6,665 nt of DNA, from assembly GCA_964614415.1 (NCBI GenBank), contig CAZTLE010000214.1, positions 1 through 6,665 on the forward strand, written 5' to 3'. The notes beneath the pieces were generated by a model. That model did no database searches and was not told the DNA's origin. It was given only the letters and a program-made list of their open reading frames with translations. The DNA is from CAZTLE01 sp964614415 (lineage in GTDB: Bacteria > Bacteroidota > Bacteroidia > Flavobacteriales > Flavobacteriaceae). The position numbers and the translations under genes are program-made. Below, piece after piece: positions 1 through 6,665 of the stretch (the first letter of the stretch is position 1; each line of letters opens with the position of its first letter).

Positions 1-2166
1 CTCCAGTCGTACGAATGGGGCACAGATGATATTATTGCCATTACGGCGAGCATTTTCCTCATAGAGAATACGAGATACGAAAGCCCGGAACTAAGCCCTA
101 AGCAAGTCAAAGAGAAGTCGTTTGAGGTTTTGCTGGCCATGCTGGCCGAACAAGCCAGGGAAACACCTTTGTTATTTGTTTTGGAAGACTTACACTGGAT
201 GGATCATTCAACTATGGAGTGGTTGGAACTGGTGTTTGCCGAAATACCCCTCACAGACATTCTTGTTGTTTGTACCACACGTCCTGAATTTCAATTGCCG
301 GCCAACTGGAATTCAGAAGGCCATTTTTTCCCGATTAAATTGGATCGGTTAACTAAGCCGCAGATATCGGAAATGGTACTGAAACTTACTAAAGACAAGC
401 CCTTTCCCGCAAGCCTGTTTAACGAGATTTGCTCAAAAACGGAGGGCTATCCCTTGTTCATCGAAGATCTGACGGCCATGGTCATTGAATCCGAGATCGT
501 GATAGAGCAGGATGGAGTATATGTGTTACAGAAACCTATGGATTCGCTAACCATACCCGGCACTTTGCAGGAGTCCCTTATGGCCCGACTTAACAACCTC
601 GAAGGAGGTAGGCTAATAGCCCAAATCGGTGCTGTTATTGGAAGGGAGTTTTCGTTTGAATTGATCAGTTCTATTGCTCCCCTCGAAGAGGACGCCTTAA
701 AAGAGATCTTCGGAAGACTGGTTGGCGCGGGTATCATGTACAAGCGAGGACTGATGTCCCGTGTCGTTTATATCTTTAAGCATGCCCTTATACAGGATGC
801 CTTGTACGAATCTCTTCTGAAGCGCAAGCGAAAAGAGTATCATCGGCGCATTGCCGAGGTTATTGAAACCAAATTCCCCAACATTGCAACCAACGAGCCG
901 GAATTACTGGCCATTCATTACAGCAAAGCCGGAAACTATGAAAAGTCGGTCGAATATGGAATGATCGCTTGCCAAAAATCAGCCGGGGAAAGCGCCCATA
1001 TGGAAACATCCAATATGGCGCAATCCACACTTCAGGACTTGCAAAACCTTCCTGAGTCGAAAGAAAGGAATAGAAAGGAGAAAGAAATACACCTGCTCAA
1101 TGGTCCGGCACTGTTGGCGATCAAGGGCTGGTCTTCTCCGGAGATAGGTCACGCCTATACCCGAGCTAAGGAACTATCCAAATCCGAAGATGATCTGGAC
1201 GAACTTGTGAAAATCACTCGAGGACTATGGGGGTACTATATGGTATCTTCCCAACTCGAAGCGTCTCTTGAAATCGCAGCCGAACTGGAAGAACTGGGCA
1301 GGGAACACAACAGCACGGACATCATGATCGAGGCCCATGCGACTTTCTGCGATAGCTACTTCTGGTGTGGAAAACCAACCCTGGCACTAGACCATGCAGA
1401 CAAAGGATTAGCGATGTACGACCTGGATACACATCACGAGGAGCATTCCCTGACCTATGGAGAAGATCCCTCATCCATCATGTTGTGCTATTCCGGCATT
1501 ATGCAGTGGATGCTTGGAGATACGGAGAAGTCCGAAGAAACAGTAGCCTATGTTATTGATAATCTTGAGCGATATACCCATCTGTTCAGCAGGGGATTCC
1601 TCATGAACGGCCTTGCCTGGCACCATATGCACAGATTGCAACCTGAAGAAACCCTTAAGTGGGGGGAGAAACTGAAAAAGCTATCTCTGGAGGAGGAGTT
1701 TCCTCCGTGGCTCGCTCTGGCAAAGACCCATGTAGGTTGGGCCAGGGCTGTTTTGGACGATCTCGACGAGGGCGTCAAAGAGTTGTTGGAGGGTATCAGA
1801 GAATGGAATGCAGCCGGTTTGGTAGTTACCACCGCACTTGGATATAGCATGGTGTGCCATGCATATTTGCAAGCCGGGAAGTTTGATAAAGTGCTGGAAT
1901 ATGCACAAATTGGATTGGATCATATAGCTGAAGTCGAGGAACGTCATTATCATTCCGAACTCCTTAGATATAGGGGTGAGGCCCTATCTAAGGATCCATC
2001 CAAATCAAATGAAGCCGAAGCTGCTTATAAGGAATCCATTACCGTTGCAAAAGGTCAGGAGGCTACTGCCCTGGTGCAGCGTTCAATTGAGAGCTATACA
2101 GGTTTCCTGGAACAATCCGGAAGGTCCGGTGAAGTCTCTGAAATTACTGCCATGTACAAGGTCTGA
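1..2166 (+). CDS. Cyclase-type AAA/STAND ATPase with C-terminal TPR-like helical region (5' partial)
   Basis: The frame is open from base 1 to the TGA at 2164-2166 and gives 721 residues; the start lies upstream. Visible in order (window residue numbers): a Walker B-like strand, LLFVLEDLHW (57-66); a sensor-like strand ending in TTRPEF; a GYPLFIEDL segment; the linker IPGTLQESLMARL (from 185); AVIGREFSFEL (211-221); FKHALIQDALYESLL (259-273); LLAIHY (302-307); GPALLAIKGW (368-377); then helical hairpins to the C-terminus. This series is characteristic of large bacterial ATPases usually preceded by a class III adenylate/guanylate cyclase domain. In that family the ATPase and TPR parts are thought to sense ligands or partners and control the cyclase or another output. 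The Walker A motif and any cyclase domain are outside the window, so cyclase activity is inference. The C-terminus looks complete. The protein is soluble, with no membrane segment in the visible part. Internal ATGs such as the one at 139 lie inside the ATPase domain and are not real starts. Confidence 0.92.
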   Translation, partial: LQSYEWGTDDIIAITASIFLIENTRYESPELSPKQVKEKSFEVLLAMLAEQARETPLLFVLEDLHWMDHSTMEWLELVFAEIPLTDILVVCTTRPEFQLPANWNSEGHFFPIKLDRLTKPQISEMVLKLTKDKPFPASLFNEICSKTEGYPLFIEDLTAMVIESEIVIEQDGVYVLQKPMDSLTIPGTLQESLMARLNNLEGGRLIAQIGAVIGREFSFELISSIAPLEEDALKEIFGRLVGAGIMYKRGLMSRVVYIFKHALIQDALYESLLKRKRKEYHRRIAEVIETKFPNIATNEPELLAIHYSKAGNYEKSVEYGMIACQKSAGESAHMETSNMAQSTLQDLQNLPESKERNRKEKEIHLLNGPALLAIKGWSSPEIGHAYTRAKELSKSEDDLDELVKITRGLWGYYMVSSQLEASLEIAAELEELGREHNSTDIMIEAHATFCDSYFWCGKPTLALDHADKGLAMYDLDTHHEEHSLTYGEDPSSIMLCYSGIMQWMLGDTEKSEETVAYVIDNLERYTHLFSRGFLMNGLAWHHMHRLQPEETLKWGEKLKKLSLEEEFPPWLALAKTHVGWARAVLDDLDEGVKELLEGIREWNAAGLVVTTALGYSMVCHAYLQAGKFDKVLEYAQIGLDHIAEVEERHYHSELLRYRGEALSKDPSKSNEAEAAYKESITVAKGQEATALVQRSIESYTGFLEQSGRSGEVSEITAMYKV

Positions 2167-2180
2167 AACCGGCCGCGATT

Positions 2181-2201
2181 AAAACTTGTGTGCAGTTTTT
2201 T
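2181..2201 (+). terminator. Weak hairpin plus T-run after the ATPase gene
   Basis: AAAACT (2181-2186) and AGTTTT (2194-2199) are complementary around a 7-base loop, and the T-run continues to 2201. It starts 15 bases after the stop codon, where a terminator would be expected. The six-pair stem has only one G-C pair, which is poor for an intrinsic terminator. It may only attenuate transcription or be chance. Confidence 0.2.
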
Positions 2202-2269
2202 ATAGCCAGGACCACAAAACAATTATAGCGCCCCTCTATAAATCAAAGCGGACTTGAACCGCTATAAAT
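2200..2269 (+). promoter_or_regulatory. Repeat cluster upstream of the TIR operon (possible operator)
   Basis: The heptamer TTATAGC occurs at 2200-2206 and 2223-2229, and its reverse complement GCTATAA at 2261-2267. The last two extend to an 8-bp inverted repeat, TTATAGCG (2223-2230) and CGCTATAA (2260-2267). CTATAAAT is also directly repeated (2236-2243 and 2262-2269). A small perfect hairpin, AGCGG/CCGCT with a 7-base loop, spans 2247-2263. Everything lies within 81 bases of the TIR start codon, where a promoter or operator for the three-gene unit would be. No Bacteroidota TAnnTTTG -7 element is recognisable, so the regulatory role is inference. Confidence 0.3.
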
Positions 2270-2280
2270 ACTGTAATCCA

Positions 2281-3351
2281 ATGGCACCTGCAGGGAAGAT
2301 ATTTGTGAGCTATTCGAGGAATGACTCAGATTTTGTTCTAAGCCTGACCCATAAACTAAGGGCATCAGGGGCTAGGGTTTGGTTGGACCAGTTAGATATT
2401 CAACCTGGAATGGCGTGGGACGAAACCATTGCAGAAGCACTTCAGGATTCAGATGCGCTACTGCTGGTTTTATCCAAGGCGTCGGTTGACTCAAAGAATG
2501 TGAATGATGAATATTCCTACGCACTGGACGAAGGAAAAACTGTGGTACCTGTGCTCCTTGAAGAATGTGAAATCCCATTTCGGCTACGACGATTACAATA
2601 TGTGGACTTCACCAGGGACAGCACAGCCGGAATGAATGCTCTGCTTCAAACCCTGGGCATATCAGGGTCCGATTCCGGGTTCAAAGTGAAAAGAAGTCCG
2701 AAGCGACGCACAGAAAACCGGAAAGCACTTTTCTACCTGCTTGGTGGAGTGGCAGGGTTGGCTCTTTTGTATTGGGTCATAGCCTCTGTATTACCTACCG
2801 ATGAAGCCCACCAAATAACTGTGCTGGTACATGAGGAGAATAGCAAGGATAAACTGGTGCTGCCGGGTAGAGGGCAGGTGACGCTTATTTATGGGGATGC
2901 CAACGTGGTAGAGACCATTAATGCAAAAGGGGAGGCCACCTTTAAACAGATCCCGGCTGCTTTCTTTGAAACAGACGCCTCTGTTGAGATCTTGTTTTCC
3001 GACCCACAGGGAGAACCCTACAGAGTTATGAATCCCGATTCCCTGTACAACCTTGAAAAGGGGACGTATATCGCGTTGCCGGTTAAGCTCTTCGGTTTGG
3101 ATCAAATTCAGGGAATCGCCAGGGATTTCGAGACCGGGGATCCTCTCGAAGGTGTGCGTGTGAGTATATCAGGCGCTGAAGCATTTACTAACGAATATGG
3201 CGAGTATACCCTGTCCATTCCTACGGACAAACAGCAAAAATTTCAAACGGTTCGCGCCTTTAAGACCGGATACGAGCTGTTTGAGCTTAGTGATGTCCCA
3301 ATTCAAACCGACGGTGAAATCCCTATATCCTTGAAACCCAAAATTAAGTAG
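2281..3351 (+). CDS. Membrane-anchored TIR-domain protein with periplasmic beta-sandwich tail
   Basis: 356 residues from the ATG at 2281. The TIR domain begins almost at once with KIFVSYSRND (6-15), followed by the strand and BB-loop region VWLDQLDIQPG (33-43), LLLVLSK (60-66), NDEYSYAL (75-82) and PFRLRRLQYVDF (99-110). E77 sits where TIR NADases carry their catalytic glutamate. A basic stretch (135-148) precedes one hydrophobic helix (about 149-171). By the positive-inside rule, TIR is cytoplasmic and residues 172-356 are periplasmic. That tail holds two beta-rich modules: about 178-270, and a carboxypeptidase-regulatory-like module (275-354) with IQGIARD, TNEYGEYTL and FKTGYE. TIR domains either cleave NAD+ (or make signalling nucleotides from it) or act as adaptors; retention of the Glu favours an enzyme. 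The start was chosen over an in-frame TTG at 2254 because ATG fits the domain edge. There is no Shine-Dalgarno sequence. The stop is one base before the next gene, so the two are co-transcribed. Confidence 0.93.
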   Translation: MAPAGKIFVSYSRNDSDFVLSLTHKLRASGARVWLDQLDIQPGMAWDETIAEALQDSDALLLVLSKASVDSKNVNDEYSYALDEGKTVVPVLLEECEIPFRLRRLQYVDFTRDSTAGMNALLQTLGISGSDSGFKVKRSPKRRTENRKALFYLLGGVAGLALLYWVIASVLPTDEAHQITVLVHEENSKDKLVLPGRGQVTLIYGDANVVETINAKGEATFKQIPAAFFETDASVEILFSDPQGEPYRVMNPDSLYNLEKGTYIALPVKLFGLDQIQGIARDFETGDPLEGVRVSISGAEAFTNEYGEYTLSIPTDKQQKFQTVRAFKTGYELFELSDVPIQTDGEIPISLKPKIK

Positions 3352-3352
3352 T

Positions 3353-5566
3353 ATGAAGCGGTTGTTCCTGTTGTTGATAATTCTTACCTACCCCTGTCTG
3401 AAGTATGGGCAGCAAGTGACGTTGCAGGGTCAGGCATTGATACATAACAGTAAACATGAAACCGGAGAAATCCAGTATGCAAATGACGTTTTCGTAACGG
3501 CTCCTTTTACAAAACCCTCCAACACAGATGGGGAAGGAAAGTTTGCGTTGGAATTCGTTGGAATGGATCCCGGCACAGCAATAAAACTGAGCGCCGAAAA
3601 AGCCGGTTTGGAAGTGGTCAATGAATACGATCTGCAGCGTGTTATCATTAATCAGAAGTTACCTTTGCGAATTTTCCTAACCACAAAGGGGAAGTTGGCA
3701 GAGGCCCAGACCGAGCTTTATAATATCAGTAAGAAAGCCTTGTTTAAGCGTAAGGATGCTATCATAGCCCGCTTGCGAAAAAGTGATGAGGAATCCAAGA
3801 AAGCCATCGCCGAGCTTGAAGCCTATTTCGGCCATCCCATTGCCGATCGTTTTGCCGCTGAGACCGAGTTGATTAAGCGTATTGGCGAATTGGAGAAGCG
3901 TCTGCCCGAATTCGCACAAAAACTGGCGGCTCAAAACCTGGACTTCGCGTCCGAACTTTACATAAAAGCTTACAAATTCTTCAGGAACGGGGAGATCGAG
4001 AAGACTCTGGAAGTTTTGGACAGTTCATTGCTGGAATCATCCTATCAGGAGGCAAGGAAGACGATAAGCCAGGGGAATGATCTTAAATCACAGGCCGATG
4101 ATTTACTGCAGAAAGGGACGCTACAAATGGAGCAGGTCGCTATGAGTTATCATTTGAAGGCAGAATCGCTTGTTTTGAACTTTCAATTTACGGAGGTAAT
4201 CGAAGTGTACAAACGACTGATAACAATTTACACCGAGAATGAACTTGATAGAATCAAACTAGGAAGACTGTATGATAATTTGGCCAGAGCCTATTACGTA
4301 AACGGTGAGTTCTTAAAATCAATTGAGACGCAGAAAGAGGGAATTCAGGTCAAGAAGACGGTGGTTGGTGAAGATCACATGGAACTGGTCAGATCCTACC
4401 TGGGATTGGCCATAGTAAATAAAGTCCTTGCAGATTATGACACCGCGTTGAAATATGCAGAAAAATCACTTTCCATATGCGAAAAGAAATTACCTGAAGG
4501 ACATATAGAATTCTCTTATTCATACAATATGATTGCTTTAGTTCTTGGTAAAATGGAGAACTATGAAAAGGCTCTGGAGTATATAAAAGAGTCAATATCT
4601 ATTCAAGAAGAACACCATGACATTGAGCGTCAGGACCTGGTCACTACTTATGGAAATATGGCATCGATATATTTACGATTGGGTGATTCTGAGAATGCTT
4701 TGAAATATATGAGAAAGACCTGGAACACTCTTCAAATCATGCCCAACCCGAATCCTCATGACATTGCTATGCACTATCATAATATGGCCATTGCGCATTA
4801 CAGACTTGGGGACTATAATGAAGCACTAACTAACATGACGGAGGCTGTTTCCCGAAAGAAGGAACTGCTTGGTGCTATGCATCCTGATGTGGCATTTTCA
4901 TATAGCAATATTTCAGGCATTTATGGAACTCTTGAGGATTTTCAAAGCGCACTTTTGTATGCGGAGAAGGCGGCGGAGATTCAGGAAGAAGTCTTTGGTG
5001 AGAAACATCCGCACCTTGCCATTACCTATGGTAATATTGGTATAACCCTGCGCCACCTGAAGGACTATGAAACGTCGGTCACATATTTCCTTAAAGCTAA
5101 CAACATCCTTAAGGTCATTAGAGACCCTAACGATTTTGGCCTTGCACATAGTTACAATGAAATAGGAATCACCTATCAACTACTTAAAAATCATCGGAGT
5201 GCGGTTGAGTATTTCAAAGAGGCCTTGGCAATTAATGAGGAAAACTTAGGTCTTAAACATAAGCGTCTGGTTGGATTCTATGAAAAACTGGCGATGAGTT
5301 TGCGTGAATTAGGTGAGTTTCAGAATGCGCTTGAATATTATAACAAGGCATTGAGTATTCAAAAGGAAGAATTGAGGCCTAACGATCCGTATTTTCCTGA
5401 GACTTATATTAAAATGGCCCATGTTTATTTGGATTTGCGGGAAGTTTCAAAAGCCCGGAAGTATAGAAATAAAGCTCGCAAGGCTATTGAATTGATGGAT
5501 GTTTCTAATCGCCAAGGATTAAATGAGCAATGGGACGCTTTACAGGAAAAAATAGAATCACACTAG
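3353..5566 (+). CDS. Exported TPR protein (kinesin-light-chain-like repeats) with N-terminal beta domain
   Basis: 737 residues. The N-terminus MKRLFLLLIIL is a clear Sec signal peptide, with cleavage probably near YGQ-QVT (residues 18-23). Residues 21-110 form a beta-rich, carboxypeptidase-regulatory-like module (VTLQGQA, NTDGEGKFALEF, EKAGLEVVN). Residues about 113-200 are highly charged and helical, possibly coiled coil. Degenerate helical hairpins follow (about 197-300), then ten 42-residue TPRs from 303 to 722 with the pattern Y.N.A..Y..LGDY..AL.Y..KAL.I.E. and HPD-type links. Such arrays bind proteins or peptides. No enzymatic motif is seen. The product should act in the periplasm or at the outer membrane, and so could contact the periplasmic tail of the TIR protein encoded one base upstream. 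It carries no recognisable lipobox. The next gene starts one base after its stop. The repeat half is AT-richer than the N-terminal half. The function as sensor or scaffold is inference. Confidence 0.93.
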   Translation: MKRLFLLLIILTYPCLKYGQQVTLQGQALIHNSKHETGEIQYANDVFVTAPFTKPSNTDGEGKFALEFVGMDPGTAIKLSAEKAGLEVVNEYDLQRVIINQKLPLRIFLTTKGKLAEAQTELYNISKKALFKRKDAIIARLRKSDEESKKAIAELEAYFGHPIADRFAAETELIKRIGELEKRLPEFAQKLAAQNLDFASELYIKAYKFFRNGEIEKTLEVLDSSLLESSYQEARKTISQGNDLKSQADDLLQKGTLQMEQVAMSYHLKAESLVLNFQFTEVIEVYKRLITIYTENELDRIKLGRLYDNLARAYYVNGEFLKSIETQKEGIQVKKTVVGEDHMELVRSYLGLAIVNKVLADYDTALKYAEKSLSICEKKLPEGHIEFSYSYNMIALVLGKMENYEKALEYIKESISIQEEHHDIERQDLVTTYGNMASIYLRLGDSENALKYMRKTWNTLQIMPNPNPHDIAMHYHNMAIAHYRLGDYNEALTNMTEAVSRKKELLGAMHPDVAFSYSNISGIYGTLEDFQSALLYAEKAAEIQEEVFGEKHPHLAITYGNIGITLRHLKDYETSVTYFLKANNILKVIRDPNDFGLAHSYNEIGITYQLLKNHRSAVEYFKEALAINEENLGLKHKRLVGFYEKLAMSLRELGEFQNALEYYNKALSIQKEELRPNDPYFPETYIKMAHVYLDLREVSKARKYRNKARKAIELMDVSNRQGLNEQWDALQEKIESH
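4259..5518 (+). repeat. Ten tandem 42-residue TPR units (126-bp period)
   Basis: Repeat units begin at protein residues 303, 345, 387, 429, 471, 513, 555, 597, 639 and 681, exactly 42 apart with no insertion or deletion. Recurring positions are Tyr or His near unit residue 5, N/I-[GAS]-I/A in helix A, a G/D-[DEN]-[YF] turn, AL/AV in helix B, and E..(G).[KM]HP[DH] linking units. The 42-residue period is typical of kinesin-light-chain-type TPRs rather than the canonical 34. The units are divergent in DNA sequence, so this is an old array, not a recent tandem duplication. Confidence 0.9.
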
Positions 5567-5567
5567 A

Positions 5568-6665
5568 ATGGATAACAAAGGCACAAAACGTCCCAGACCC
5601 GGAAACTCTACACCCGGAAAAGATGCAAAGTCCGCAAAACTCAATAAGAATGTGGTTATCTGGAATGTGGAAAACCTGACCGACTGCCCCAGGGTGAGCA
5701 GAAACATAGGAGACAGGATCGCCTTTATTGTTTACCTCATTTTATTTAATGATGTTGATCTGTTGCTGTTGATGGAAACGGGCCCGGATGTTTATGAGAA
5801 CGTTGGTCAAAAAATTGTTGAAGAGTTGCAAGAAACTGGTGCCGATTATAAATGCACTTTTCCCTATGCAGACCCAAATGACCTTGCAGGGTCTTCCGGC
5901 CCTCATAGGAATATTGTTACCGGGTTAGGGTCGCAAGAATCCATCGACGAACTTGACCTGGAACCTGTGCCGTTTCATAAGGCAAATGAGGACGTTACCT
6001 ATAACGGAGTTGTTAGAATATTCAACGGTAAAAAGTCAAAAGGAGGTTTGTATGCCGGTGAGACGTATTGTGCTATTCACAGGGCAAGCGCTTCCATTGA
6101 ATATCAGGAAATTATTGATGCGCATTGGTCATTTAAGAGAGGTGCCTGGCACATAGTCTTTGAAGATTGCCACTTCTTTCTTTTACATGCTCCGTCCCCA
6201 TCTCACGGATTGGATGAAAGAAAGAACTTGATAAAGCATTTACTTACACAGGTCAACACTATTGATACCGAAGACAAACCTGTTTTCTTTTGCGGAGATT
6301 TCAATTTTCAGGAAAATCATTTCGGTGAGCTACAAGAGGTCATGGAAAGTAATGGATATACCTTTATGGGACCAATGTCCGGGAATGAACTCGTTAAAAC
6401 TACTTACAGAACGTCCAGAAAACTCAATGATCCATATGCCTATGTGGTAAGATCCCAGCCTTACGATCAGGTATGGACTAAAAATAGCGGCCAAATAAGT
6501 ACTACCACCTGGGCACTGGATCCGACCCACGTTATTCCGGGTCAAGCCCTGGAAGAACATAAAAAGGACCTTTCAGAAAAGACACTTTCAAGTACAATCG
6601 ATATTATCGAAACCAATTCTCCGGATGATTTCATAAATCCGAGATTCAGAGAAGTCAACAGGGCA
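5568..6665 (+). CDS. Endonuclease/exonuclease/phosphatase (EEP, DNase I-like) family protein (3' partial)
   Basis: The frame runs open for 366 codons from the ATG at 5568 to the window edge with no stop. After a basic, Pro/Gly/Lys-rich N-terminus (about 1-27) the EEP signature motifs appear in order: VVIWNVENL (29-37; N33), LLLLMETG (65-72; metal-binding E70), RGAWHIVF (191-198), FFLLHAP (203-209; H207), VFFCGDFNF (239-247; D244 and N246) and PYDQVWTK (298-305; D300, matching the Asp before the last strand). The final SDH motif of this superfamily is not reached and should lie just past the window, perhaps right after INPRFREVNRA. EEP enzymes are Mg2+-dependent phosphodiesterases or phosphatases acting on DNA, RNA, phosphoinositides or sphingomyelin; substrate cannot be told here. 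No signal peptide or membrane segment is seen, so it is probably cytoplasmic. It starts one base after the TPR gene's stop and so belongs to the TIR-TPR transcription unit. Confidence 0.86.
   Translation, partial: MDNKGTKRPRPGNSTPGKDAKSAKLNKNVVIWNVENLTDCPRVSRNIGDRIAFIVYLILFNDVDLLLLMETGPDVYENVGQKIVEELQETGADYKCTFPYADPNDLAGSSGPHRNIVTGLGSQESIDELDLEPVPFHKANEDVTYNGVVRIFNGKKSKGGLYAGETYCAIHRASASIEYQEIIDAHWSFKRGAWHIVFEDCHFFLLHAPSPSHGLDERKNLIKHLLTQVNTIDTEDKPVFFCGDFNFQENHFGELQEVMESNGYTFMGPMSGNELVKTTYRTSRKLNDPYAYVVRSQPYDQVWTKNSGQISTTTWALDPTHVIPGQALEEHKKDLSEKTLSSTIDIIETNSPDDFINPRFREVNRA

Noticed and set aside
447..1953. Antisense open frames (447-743, 1548-1850, 1681-1953) within the ATPase gene
   Set aside because: They overlap a coding region with clear family motifs and their translations show no domain pattern.
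2254..2280. In-frame TTG start that would add nine residues to the TIR protein
   Set aside because: The ATG at 2281 sits directly before the TIR first strand, the extra residues add no domain element, and the TTG lies in the loop of the AGCGG/CCGCT hairpin.
2167..2280. Bacteroidota-type promoter (TTG about -33, TAnnTTTG about -7)
   Set aside because: No TAnnTTTG is found on the + strand here. TATAAA-like strings are present but have no partner element at a sensible distance.
3353..3412. Lipoprotein signal for the TPR protein (Cys15 in LTYPCLKYG)
   Set aside because: The residues before Cys do not fit a lipobox (Tyr-Pro at -2/-1), and a hydrophobic core followed by YGQ-QVT fits an ordinary signal peptide better.
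4259..5518. The 126-bp periodicity as a DNA-level repeat element or CRISPR-like array
   Set aside because: The period comes from protein TPR units in one reading frame; units are divergent in DNA and there are no identical repeats with unique spacers.
5953..6450. Short + strand frames at 5953-6156 and 6262-6450 as genes
   Set aside because: They lie in other frames inside the EEP reading frame, which carries ordered family motifs; their own translations resemble nothing.

Overview
The window most likely comes from a member of the Bacteroidota. No start codon has a Shine-Dalgarno sequence. The proteins are types common in that phylum: a cyclase-type ATPase with TPRs, a membrane TIR protein with carboxypeptidase-regulatory-like beta modules, and a secreted kinesin-light-chain-like TPR protein that becomes mature near a YGQ-QVT site. 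Base composition is moderate, with AT-richer patches. A genus cannot be named from this sequence.

Layout: all genes are on the + strand. (1) 1-2166 is the C-terminal 721 residues of a large STAND-like AAA ATPase with a helical/TPR tail, of the kind usually fused to a class III adenylate/guanylate cyclase domain. Its N-terminus, including the Walker A motif, lies before the window. (2) 2167-2280 is a 114-bp gap with short inverted and direct repeats (three TTATAGC/GCTATAA heptamers) and no clear promoter or terminator. (3) 2281-3351 encodes a 356-residue TIR protein with one transmembrane helix and a periplasmic beta-rich tail. (4) 3353-5566 encodes a 737-residue exported protein: signal peptide, beta domain, charged helical region, then ten consecutive 42-residue TPRs without an indel. 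(5) 5568-6665 is an open frame running off the window edge. It encodes an endonuclease/exonuclease/phosphatase (EEP, DNase I-like) protein with most of its metal-site motifs visible.

Genes 3, 4 and 5 are separated by exactly one nucleotide each, so they almost certainly form one transcription unit. The order is a cytoplasmic TIR domain (candidate NADase, catalytic Glu present) anchored in the inner membrane, an exported TPR scaffold or sensor carrying a similar beta module, and a nuclease-like protein without a signal peptide. I infer a signalling or conflict system that spans the envelope: the exported TPR protein would sense or bind something outside the cytoplasm, the TIR protein would pass the signal through the membrane, and TIR and/or EEP would be the effectors. 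The ATPase/TPR gene upstream may be a separate signalling gene or a functional partner; its 114-bp distance leaves this open. No tRNA, rRNA, CRISPR array, insertion sequence or integration site was seen.
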